Assembly: GCA_029948255.1 (NCBI GenBank)
Contig: JALIZF010001938.1
Coordinates: 1,361,501-1,425,500, forward strand
DNA length: 64,000 nucleotides
Direction: 5' to 3'
DNA from: Telmatactis stephensoni
Lineage: Eukaryota; Cnidaria; Anthozoa; Actiniaria; Isophelliidae
The notes beneath the pieces are model-generated. The model had not been told where the DNA came from. It searched no databases and saw only the letters and a list, made by a program, of their open reading frames with translations. The position numbers and the translations under genes were made by a program. The first letter of the stretch is position 1. Each line of letters begins with the position of its first letter. Of this stretch, positions 1 to 12,300 are shown piece after piece.

Positions 1-351
1 TGAAGAATAAAGAATAAGTGAAATTTTAGGTGGAAAAACAGCAACGAAAACAGTTCGTAAAATAAGTTTTTATAGCCGGTCGAGTTTCACCAGAAGATAA
101 TTTCCTCATTCTGCACTCAAATTTCATTCTTTGCACGCGCGACGGCGTTGTTACTAAAAATAACGTTAAGCGCCAAGCACATCGCGCGCACATCAATACC
201 CTGTTTCGCTCTCTTAGTATTATGGTTTCTTGATATGTAAAGCTACAACGTATCAATTATGAAACATTGTTGAGTGCCTCTTTGCCCAAAAGTCGTCTTT
301 AAAGGGATGAAGATTACAACATAAGAAACATGTACGAAATAACAATCACAC
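1..351. other. Intron of VPS13D at the left edge
   Basis: The donor after exon 61 is at 351 and the next VPS13D exon is not visible. Apart from the half MITE at 110-232 nothing is recognised. Confidence 0.6.
110..232. mobile_element. Palindromic MITE, 7-bp target duplication family, half copy C
   Basis: Only the right arm remains: GCACGCGCGACGGCG, ACTAAAAATAACGTTA and the end CTCTTAGTATTATGG. The left arm is missing or too diverged to see. Confidence 0.6.
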
Positions 352-3300
352 CTTTCTTCGTAGTAGTACCGCTGTACCTTGAGGGACATCAAGTACCAGT
401 TCTCTCATATCTAGTGATGGCCCTCGGCCAGATTCTAACGCAGGGCGAGCATGTGGCTTACCACATACAAACCCACTGGAACTACAGGATGAAAGTAGTG
501 AGATACTATATGTAAATATATTTGCTAACATTTGCTATGCATAATTAAGCCATGTCAGGTTATGCTCTACTTGATAATCCTACAATACAGATATTTATGT
601 GCTGTAATGCTGTCAGTTCAAAACATTTGAAATTCCATGTTTAATCAATCTTATGAAATCTGCATATAACAGGGACGGATTTAGGGGAGGGGTGCAGGGG
701 GTGCGCATCCCCTCCTGAGACGACTTTGAGTCCTTTTTTCTCAATTACATTTTCCCAAATATCCTCTCGATAGTTTCCAATTTATATGATGCTGCTCCTC
801 CTCCTGATGACGGTGCACCCCCTCCTGAAGATAATCCTGGATCCGCCCCTGTATAAACACATGCATATAAACACATGGTCTATCCTACGTTATGCCGTTC
901 AACTACACTGTATACTAGCTTGTAGCCTGCTTCACATCTGGACTAAACACTGGTTAAGTACTTAAGTACTGGATGGCTAATTGGCTCGTTGTTACCTTGA
1001 AAAGGTGTGAGTAAAGACGATATAGATGGGGTTGTAATAGTAGAGTCGTTCTCCTGCCCCCAAGACATTCATAAAGTAACGTGAATAAGAAGCTCCGTCT
1101 ACCACGCCCAAAGACAGCTCAGGGGGTAGTGTTGGTTCATCCCACGAGTATGGAACTAAAGGAATGGAAAATTGAAACATTAGTTCATGTAATGCAGATG
1201 AAACATCAAGCTTGTTTTAAAAAAACTTGAACCTGTTTTCAAGTATAATTACAAGTATTACATATTTTTTGTGACATCTACAAATAACAGTAGTAGAAGT
1301 AGTATAGGAGGGTCACATGGACCCTTTTTGTTATAGTGCATATTAAGTAAGTTGTGTGATATTGAATGAATTGTTGTCACTATCAAGGAATCAAACTCCA
1401 TTATTCATAGACCTCAAACATTTTCTCTTCTCTCTATAGCCTTTTGCACAAAATCAACAGATCTCATTCAAAGTTCAAAAAGGAGACAACAATGACCTCC
1501 CCTCCCCTGGTGGTCTTCTAACACTACAGTATAGTATTTTCTAAAAGTGTTTCCTACAGGGAAATGGTTAACTAACCTGATTGTTTGGGTTGCAGTAATG
1601 TACGTAGTCGATCTTCAGTACCAGTTTGAAAGAATTTCACAGGAACCTATTACCAAGTACAGTAATTAGATTTACAACACACACAAACACAAAGGTCTTC
1701 CTTCCCAAACTAAAATATCTATGCACAAGTTGAGTGTTGAACGAAAGAAAATATTTAAGGTAGTGGAGTAAGAGTGAGTGGCCTAGTAGGTGACGAGCTG
1801 GTAGCGGATAAACTACTTAATAATACATGAGTAATTTTTGGTGAATGATGATAACATTAGGGTCATTAGATTAATATGACGTCTCTTATCTCAGACGCGA
1901 ACTTTTCGTATTAACGACACTTTTTGTCCTAAGACGCGAACAAAATGAGAAGAGCTGTTCCTCGATAAGTGGTGTTTGTCGTTTATACGGAGAAGTTTGC
2001 GTCTAATCTAAGTCTTGTCTAGAGTCTAGAATACAAATGTCCTTATTGTACCTCAGATAAATTGTCAATTCTGTAAGGAGATGGTAGCTGTGATGCATCG
2101 GTCAACACAACATGAAATGTAGCACCTTTCAACATGATTTCAACCCTCACAAATAGTGAGCAGCCATCAAGACTCCTGGAAAGAGAATATGGACAAAATT
2201 AGTCTATCCCTTTTATTACACTGAGGAATCAGTATTGCATCTGGGCAAGAGACCATAATACTAAGAGAGCGAAACTCAGTATTGATGTCTGTGCGATGTT
2301 CGCGGCGATTAAGGCTATTTTTAGTAACTTCGCCATCGCGCGCGCAAGGTCCTCAACCAATAGAATTTGCTATTTGGCGTGCGCGCGGACGGGACCGTTT
2401 GAATTCTATTGTTTAAGTGCCTTGCGCGCGCGATGGCGAAATTACTAAAAATAGCCTTAGGCGCCACGAACATCGCACAAACATCAATGCTGAGTTTCGC
2501 TCTCTTAGTATTATGGTCTCTTGATCTGGGAATCAAATTACGAAAATATAGTTATCAATATAAAAGTGGCAATGCTGAATGTCTGTGCTTTCAATTAGCT
2601 GTACTTGAAAAGGTTTTTATAATAACGTCATACTAGCTTACCTCATGTTGACATGGAACGAATCATCTCTGTCGATTCTGAATCCTCCAGACCACTGACA
2701 GTGATAGACATCGTTGAGTCTAAGGAACAAACAAATTTAAAATCAGTGTTTAGAATTTAACCAGCGTGGCCGGCCCTAGGAAATGGGTAGGGGGGAGGGG
2801 AGAGGGGGGAGGGAAGACGAGGGGGACTGGGGAGAGGGAAAGGGGGCCTACATCGAACCCCTTGGTTTTTGCGGTACGTCTCCTAATACACGTTTATGTC
2901 CACCATTAGATTAAGAACCAACCAATCAATATCTTGTTGTGAACACCATTTCAAGTCAAAAGATGTAAACATCCGTTATAGCCACGCAGGCTAAAAAGAA
3001 TTAAGAAATTGTACTTGACTAGGAGAGCCATATCTTAATAAACAACAAAAACTCGGTGTGGCAAGTCATCACAATTTTATTCACTGTTAGAGGATGTAAC
3101 AACTGATGGCTGACAATAGTTTTGGTGCCTTTCACAACCATACTGTCCGAGGAATAAACAAACTTTTATACCTAATGATTTAGTAGATTGTTTACATACA
3201 CATTAATTATGTAACTTTTGAAAATGTGAAGTGATATGAAATCATTCTGAAATGCACATTATCTGTTGCCGAGGTAGATCAATGACAAAATTTTAGGAAC

Positions 3301-6300
3301 TATCATTTTACCGATGTTGAACCGCATTAATGATGATTACCATATCCCAATAACACTGTTACCTTATACAAAGGAGTTGGTCTAAGTCTGTTCTTGCCCA
3401 ATGAAAAAGCACTAACGCTCCAGGTAATGCAGTCAATGTTCCTTCAGGATTTCTTGTTCCCTGACAAATGATCAACGAAGGTTATTGAAAGAGTTCAGCA
3501 GTGCTAGATATCTTTTAGGCAAAGTTCAATGGTAATGATCAAAACGGTAATCCTTAAGAATTTCATTCAAAGAAACAACACCAAGGGAAAAATCTTAATT
3601 CATTGTCTCGACTGAATATTTATTCTTTATATTTCCAAAACGCTCTCAAAGATTTTTGTCATTCTTCATGAAGTTGTAGACCTTGATTGGAAATTTGATG
3701 TCGTTTTGAAAGTTTAGATCATGCTCTCGAGATATTCAGTAGTAAATGATTTCTATGATATCATCGTGGCATCACAACAATAGAGTCGATTTCACTCAAC
3801 TTGATAGTTTTGAAAAATTCAATCCTTGCCTAGCTTGTGATAAATCTCTAGTCTATTGAAGGGTTGGAACAATAGTTATAGCCATTTGAAAGTGGTAAGG
3901 TGGCTCTGATATACAGTAATCTGACGTCAGCCACCTTAATGGCCGATTATGGTTATTTAAGTGCTGTCCTACGGCCGTTACATTTCATGTGGATCAAATG
4001 TTTATAAATTATCGTAGGATAGGATTAGCTGATCATTTCTTAAAAGGAAAAGTGGGAGCGTAATTGACAATTTACAAGGGTTACCTGGTCTCTAACGAAG
4101 TGACGTTGGTTAAAGGCCATAGTATGAGGCGTCTTGTTCTCCAACTGGTAGCGAGTTGCAAATGTTACAATCTTTGTCAGATAATAGCGACCACGCCCAT
4201 ATCGTACATCAATACCAATATCATAGACCCTGAAGATAACAATAGAAACATTGATAAACCACACCCTGTCACTAGCATGATGTCCTAAAACAGGTTGAGA
4301 GGATGAAAATAAGAAATCGACTGAGGAATTTTTGCTGCCTGTTATTTTTAAACTCTATGGACCAGCATGTAGTCCAATGTTGCTTAGTATTACATAACCA
4401 CAAATTATAACAGCTTATACTTGAGTCGCTGTCCATACTGCTGGTATTACCATTGTTTAGCAGTGATTATACGCACTGGCTCATGACTTCGCCTGCTCGC
4501 GCGGTAGCCACAACTACCCTGGACATTAACCAGCACTTGACGGCTGGCTGCGCCATGTTTTACATCTCTGGAATCAAAAACGTTTGAAGGGTTATTTATT
4601 AACTTATAATGAGCAAGCTCGTAAAGGAACAGGTAAATTGACACAAGATTTGTAATTCCACTAAGCATTAACAGCAACTTTTGTTTTCATGAGGAACTAT
4701 TGCATTTTAAAAACAATATTTGCATGCAGAAAATTCCTGTGTAGAAATTTTTGTCAGTGATACAATTTTATTTAAAATGTTTATGCTCTAAATATAAACA
4801 AAAATCATAATAATGATGATGATGACAATGATGATAATATTGACGATGATGACGATGATGATGATGATAACAATAACGTTAGTTTATTTAACGATGGTGA
4901 CACTTTATCACAGATAATTTTCAAGTGGCGGCCCTATAGAGCGTTTCTGGGATGTACAATGTCAGTTTTTCAGCTTTGTTAAAAGAAAAAACAAAACAAA
5001 ACAAAACAAACAAACAAAACAAACGAAGAGCGCAACAAATCATTCCCATAGAATAAGAGTAAAGGTTTGATACATACTTATCAGGAACAAATCATTGCCA
5101 TAGAATAAGAGTAAAGGTTTGATACATACTTATCAGGAACAAATCATTCCCATAGAATAAGAGTAAAGGTTTGATACATACTTATCAGGACGTCCACTAG
5201 CTTGTCTTGCATGAACACGGTTAAACTCACGTGGATTATCGAGAGAAAATGGAGAACACCTGATATCAACAAAACATGATTGCCAATAAGACATTGTATA
5301 TGGTGAAATAAAAACACAGATGTGTAATCAAATCAGAAATGAATCAATCAAACACAAAGAAAAAAAAAACAACAACAAGCACAACTGCAAAAATTGCTGA
5401 ATGTATGGATGCCTGTCGTCCTCTTCTACCAGTGAACAAAAGTTAGCTAGTGTACTGATATGTACAGAGATATGACGTACCATATTGGTTTTCCACTGCC
5501 TTCATGAAAGGACTTCCCAATTCGCATCTGACATCTACAGTTGATAAATGATAGAAATTTAAATTGGAGAACTTCGAACTTACTTCCCTCGCAAATTCCG
5601 AAAATCATTAGAATTGAGGTTTACACTGAGAATGACAGCACAGAGCAAGGCCGTGTGCTTTGCCTAAAAAGTTCGCAATCTGAACATCAAAATGGAGTCT
5701 TCCATGGCTAGCGTGAGTCAAGAAACTCTATTCTAACGAATTTTCAAATTTACGAGGGAAATTTGCCAACAAAGTTGGTTGTGAACTTCCAAAGTACTCT
5801 GCGAAGTGAACTATGGAATGGACTTCCAAACGAACTTCGCGGGAACCACTCGTCAAAAGTTATTCAAAATACACTGTAAGAACATTGAAATAACACAAAG
5901 ACTACACTTCAATTTGCTTGATCGAGGTAAGTTTACCGTAATGGTGCATCTCTGTCATAGAAACTGAATAAAAGTGGAGTCAGACTGCGAGCCATCTCAT
6001 GTTCGTCAAACTGTCCAGCAATCTCTTGGGATACACTTTCTCTCTTGAACACCAGTGGAATACCAGTATTGTTGATCATCCAGTATGGAGCATAAACAGA
6101 GATCTACAACAAAAATAAATACAAGTCAAACTTAAAGGAAATAGAAACTTCCTGTAAATTATGTTCCCTTTTCGTTATTCCTTTGCACTTGCTTGACTGG
6201 GAGATAAAGAGGCCATATCCCTACACAATCGTGGCACTTGAGCCTACTCTTCAATTCACATACAAAATTCATAATGTGCTGCTGGGAGGATTTAAGCTCA

Positions 6301-9300
6301 AATGTGTTAAAACATCATAGCTCAAAAAGTAAACTAACAGTCTGTCGGTCAACTGACTTTATACCAGTTCATGGTGCGGACTGTATTTGACTGCCTCTCG
6401 CCAACGTTTTTGTAATTGCCCCACCTCTGGTTAAAAACTCACTAAAACTGTTTAAAACTCACAGTGCTTCATGGTTCCACAAGTGTATTGGTTACCAATG
6501 GCACCATTTACATCAAGCAGTGCCATTCTCTTGCCGTGCTGTGTGCTTGTTAGGCAATAACTAGTTAAATTCTGCTTAGTGTTGCACAGCATACATATAC
6601 AGCTGCAGTAGGCACAGTTGTAAAATGCCTGTAACAAGGCACTACTGTTGTGCAGTGTCATGTTGATCAATTGGTCAACAGTTTATTAAATATAGAGAGA
6701 CATAGCATCCATAGACGACTTTCAAAAATGGCGGGCTCATTGTTCACGAGAACGAGGCTAGAAAGGCCTCCAAAATCATTATGGCATGAAATGAGTCTAA
6801 GTATATATATCCTGTAAAAACCACAGAAAATAAGTAGTTCAAAAGAACAGGAACACATCGTCTTCGATAGCAATAGAAGTGTCGCCACGCTCATTTTCTG
6901 GTAACAAGGCCTTTGTGGCCTCGTTCTCATGTACTAGGCCGCCATTCTTGAAAGTCGTCTATGGACAAACTTTTTCACAGTCACATCAAAAGGAACATAC
7001 CCTTAGTGCACCTCCTGGCTTGGGAAGTATAAATAGATTCAGTATAAGTGTCCTGCCACGAGTATCTTTTAGTTCTACATGTGTAATCACTTGTTCCAGC
7101 AGATGACTTCCTTTCATTATTTGGACATCACAACACTCAAAGTTTTCAATGGTTAACATCAAGTCAAGGTTTTTGTCGGGATCAGCCTGTGATACAAATT
7201 GAAAACATCGTGGTCAAGTTACTAAACAATAGAAGAGGTGCTGGTGAAAATGAAATAGTGTCTTATTTGATGTTAGCCTCCTCCGCAGGCAACTGTTCGC
7301 TTTTTCGCTGGGCCTCCTGTGTTAAAGACACGTAGTGGCCTGGACGCCAGGCGAGAAAAGGCGAGAGTTGCAACCCCTTCTTCTTTTTTCCCTTTTCCTT
7401 TTCGTTCCCAATCTTTTTCTTCTCAAAATTTCGCACAGGAAGCCCAAAAGGTTGCCTGCGGAGGAGGCTAATTTGACGTATCTTTATAAAAAAAATTGGA
7501 AGAAAATTTTTCCAGAGTACATTCAATAGGTATCATGAAACTTAAGACCACGTTTTGGTTGTGGATGATTATAAAAAAATGACTCATGATATTCCTGTTT
7601 GCAGATATGCGGCATACTATGAAAAGAATACTCACAGAGTACAATGGCAGGGATCTACCAGCTTTGATGTTTCCTCTAAGGTCATATTTCTTCACACTAT
7701 AGCTAAGGTCACATGGCAGTAGGTTAACAAGAACTAGAGGTGCAAGCACCGTAATACAGTGAGCTGGCTGAGGAGAAACTTTCAGTTTTTTTGCTGGAAG
7801 GACATCAGACTTTGGGTCATCTTCAGGATAACCTTCACGTTGGACTGCAGTACAAAACCTGAAATAGAAATGTTAAAGACATTTTATGTAGAGAGAAATT
7901 TATAGTTTACCAAATATCTTGAAATTGCAGTCAGGAGTCATGTATATAAATTTATCTTGTTTTATTTGACTTTTTTGATATTTTTAGACGTTTCAATCCC
8001 TAACACGGATCTTCTTCAGCATAACGATTATTACGGACCACGAAAACAACGAAACTCGTTCTGATCTTATTACAGAGGTAAGAGGTCTAGCCTCTAATGG
8101 TGTTTAAGTTGTAACTTTATTGAAGATCCTACCAAACCATCTACTAATCCTTCTAACAAGAGCATATTACTGGCACCCTATTTAGACGTATTCGCTGTGG
8201 GAAAATTCCTAGCACTCAAGTGTTTGTCCGATCGCAAATTTGAGTGTTTACAGGATGTGGCATTAGATGTTCTTGCTAGATTAGACTGACACGATACACC
8301 TATAATTTTCACTAATACATAGATATTTTAAAAATATAATAGGTAACAAAAATATTTTTGAAAGGCGCGTGTAATAGACCATTTCACGGTTGTCGTGGCT
8401 CAACCTCAGCCTCGACAGTGTGTAATATATTCTTTAGAAATTGACTGCAGCCCATGGTAATGTAAGGAATGTACACATCAACAAACAATCGAAACACTTT
8501 AAAATTCCACGGGCTGTAGTCAAATTCTAAAGAATATATTACACGGTGTCGAGGCTGAGGTTGAGCCACGACAACCGTGAAATGGTCTATTGACAACCGG
8601 TGTTATTTATAATTCCGAACTAGTTAAGGCTGTAGATAGCACTTGCCACTGTTGAATGTCTGGAGGGCCTCACTACAGCATAGGACAGTAATATGTACCA
8701 GATACTATAAATTATTAAGTACAAATATTCTACCTGAACTTGTTTCCACTTCCAATAGGATGACATTCTTTAGCATACCCTGCAGTGGTAAAGGCTTTAC
8801 TAACACCTCTCCATTCAATGGCTTCAGAACTAAACCCCACCCCTACCCCGTGAGGTCTGGCATAGATCTTCCAGGTTACTGCATGTAGGGGTACAGTAAG
8901 GGATGTTTGAGGCTGAACCACTGGTAGAGTAAAGGAACCTACAATATATTAAACAAGACGTTATTAAACTATGCAATAATCAACCAATAGATTCTATTTT
9001 CCTATGGTTCTGTACTCGAATAGTGCACAGATGACGTCAAAATGTGGTCAGAACATGACAGCTGTTCTAGCCACATTTTGAAATCTTCTGTGCATATATC
9101 TATTAGAGACCAGAGGGAATTAATCCATTGGGGGCACTGTCCACTCTTCATACTACCAGGGCCTGGGGGTTTCATGCAAAAAGATACCTTGATATGAAGT
9201 ATGACCCTGCAGTTTGATGTCCAAGGGTAAATCCATTTTGTTCTTGATGGTAAGAGCCGATTGGACGGTGACTACTTTACGTGCACCTCCTTCAAGGGTC

Positions 9301-12300
9301 ACTTTAAATACCATACGCACTGGCTGAACATCACTGGCCTACAGAAAAACAATAGGTTACATCCAAACTAGCAATGGCTAAGTCACACAGACTATATTAT
9401 GCATATATTGCATGCATTACATCCGTGAAATATACAACAACAACAAAAAGCACTAATTAATTGCTAAAACTTTGCACTAAATAGGGCAAAGCTATAGAAA
9501 CCATTCAACTTTGATGTCATTTATGATATCGATAGAACTATCGAATACCTCGCAAATGATATTCATCCTATTGTGTTTCTATTGTGTTTCTGCGTGACGT
9601 TTTCAAAAGATCGACTACATGAATATCATTTGCGAGGTATTCGAAAGTTGCTGCATGATATCAACCCTGATATCGTTATAATTGTTTGAACCGCACTGAA
9701 TATGCTATGTTGCGCTAAATTGTGCAATTTTAGTTGATAACTGAATACTATTACCAGCTAGAAAGTATTTATTTCATGGATACAATGCATGCACTCTAAA
9801 GGACGGTATAAAAATGCTTTGTTTGTTACAGTGTACCTCTTGACTAGTAGTATAACTGAGGGTATCTAGTAAGAAGGGTTCCCAATAGATTTGCTTCACA
9901 TGAAGCTAAATTAACCTAGCACTATGGTGAACTTCAATTGTATTTCAATTTAAAAACCTTTTAAAACATCTAATTAACTCTTTTGTTGGTCCTGTTCTGA
10001 GACTATTTATTGAAATGTCGTAATAATTCAGTACAACATACCACAGAACTGACAGCATTGCTATCTGGTTGTACATATCTAAAGAACGTCCCTACACAAT
10101 CCACAGACACTGGCGAAACTTGTGCCCAATTTTCTGCTTTAACCACAATTTGATGTATTATGAAGTCATGAGTGTCCTGTTGACAACAACAAAATTCATT
10201 ACTTTAAATTAATAGAAAAGCCACTTTGTAATCTGTAAATAGGTTAACAAATGAATGTTGACAATTGCTGATGTCCAACAACCTACATGTACCTCAATCT
10301 AGTGACTTTGAACTGACAGAGAAAACTCATTGTAGTGGAATCTCGGTATTGGACTCATATGTACCCCTCAAAGCTTATGTCCAGTGAGGGTGTAAGCAAA
10401 AGTGGAGGCAGCACAAATAAAATGGATTTGTTCAGTTAAGGCCCGGTAATATGAACAACAAAATCGTGCAACTTGTCCCGCAGCATTGTTGCATTGCAAG
10501 TTGCAGAGCAAATGTTGCTTGCATTACCACCCCACGTGCAACAAATTTTCTTTGTTGCACAAGTAGAAGCACTGTCTACTTTTTGCAACAAAAAAAAATT
10601 TTGCGCGCGGCTGGGGGTGGTGATACGTCGAGCAACATTTGCTCTGCAACGTACTTGCAACACAAGAATGTTGCGCGACAAGTTGCACGATTTTTTTTAT
10701 GAAGCCAAAACATTACTGACAGTCGTCCATACCAGTAGGTTACCATCAACATGGACTATAGAGTATACAGTACCTTATGTCTCATTTTTTCTCTGCTACT
10801 GAATTCAAATGGTACTTCCGATCCTGCCGGGACTTCTCTCCAATCAGACATCTTGTCAGGGTCGTTATTCAGTGCTGTTAGCTTTAAACCAGTACTTGTA
10901 ATGATAACACGAGATGGTGTAGTAGAAATTGTCCTGAATACTAGCAGACATCCTACAACAATAAACATTTATTACTGTATCTGAATTGCCCAGCAAATTT
11001 GATTCAACTCATGTGTGACTAAAGGTACGGTAATACGAACAACAAAATCGCTCAACCTGTCTCGTAACATCGATGTTGCCAAACGAGTTGAAGAGCGATG
11101 CTGCGCGTTTTTCCACCCGAAAACAAACTTGTCTCACAACAAAATAGTTTGCTGCAAGTTGAAAAAGTTTGTTGCCGCAAGTAGACAGTCGCTTAACTTT
11201 TTGCAACAAAATGTCATGATGTAGCGCGTATTACCACCCCAAAGTCAACTTGTCTCGCAGCAAACTGTGAAATGGCTTCCTTCATGTTCGTGATTTATCC
11301 AATCAGAAGTCAGGATTCACTCAACTTGCAGCAATTGAAACTATTTTGTTGCGAGACAAGTTTGTTTTCGGGTGGAAAAACGTGCAGCATCGCTCTTCAA
11401 CTGGTTTCGCAGCAATGTTGCAAAACAAGTTGAGTGATTTGTTGCTCATATTACCGTACCTTCACTGATTATAAAGACCTCAAACAACGAAAAAAAAAAG
11501 ATGGCAGTACTGGTGTGCAAACATGTTCTTTAAGTGCTTAGAAATGTTCTCAACGCATTAGGGCAGGAGTCTAGCAAGACTGCTAATCTTGAAGAGAGTA
11601 CAGACATGAAAAAAGAATGTGCTAGTGATCAACATCTGCATGTCTTTGTATAAGGTCTCTAATGGCAATATCTATGGCAACATACCTGTATTGTTTCGAA
11701 TAGTATATGGTACAAATGGTGCCCGTTTTCTGTGAGAACCTGAACCAGTTGATGTTAGAGACACATTCGAGTCTGGTCTGTGAACAGGACTCTCTAAACT
11801 GTCACTACTAACACTATCACTTGGTTCTATGGCACCATAAAGGTCCTTAGTCCAGCTTGATACAGTCTGGTTTATCATGTTAATTAGCATACTGGTGACA
11901 GTAATGTCTAGACGATCAGGAGCTGAAAATCAACAAACAATATTAGCATGTCTGAAAAATCAGTATTAAAAGAGAATTTCATCCCTTTCCTTGTGGTCTA
12001 TCAGTTGCTCTTAGAAAGAAACCCTGGACTGGTAATCTATTATGCACTGGGCCTAGTTGATCAGAAGAGGATGAGCACTAGCCATGGATCAAATCTTAAA
12101 CACTGACTGTCTTTCAAAGAGCTACAAGGCTGATCAGCTGTTTGACAATATTATATTGGTAAATCAATGTTAAAATGGATGTTAGAAAAAGAAAAAGAGA
12201 AGATTGAGAAAAGTTGAAATATACGAGGGATTTCTCCATGTCTAGCAAAGGATTTCATGGTATATTATTTGCAGTGTTGTACAAAGTACAAGTCCCAAGT

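Noticed and set aside
2321..2636. ORFs on both strands near 2.4 kb
   Set aside because: They are mirror products of the palindromic MITE.
10451..10802. Overlapping plus-strand ORFs of 83 and 109 codons
   Set aside because: They lie in a MITE and run antisense into VPS13D exon 46; there are no protein features.
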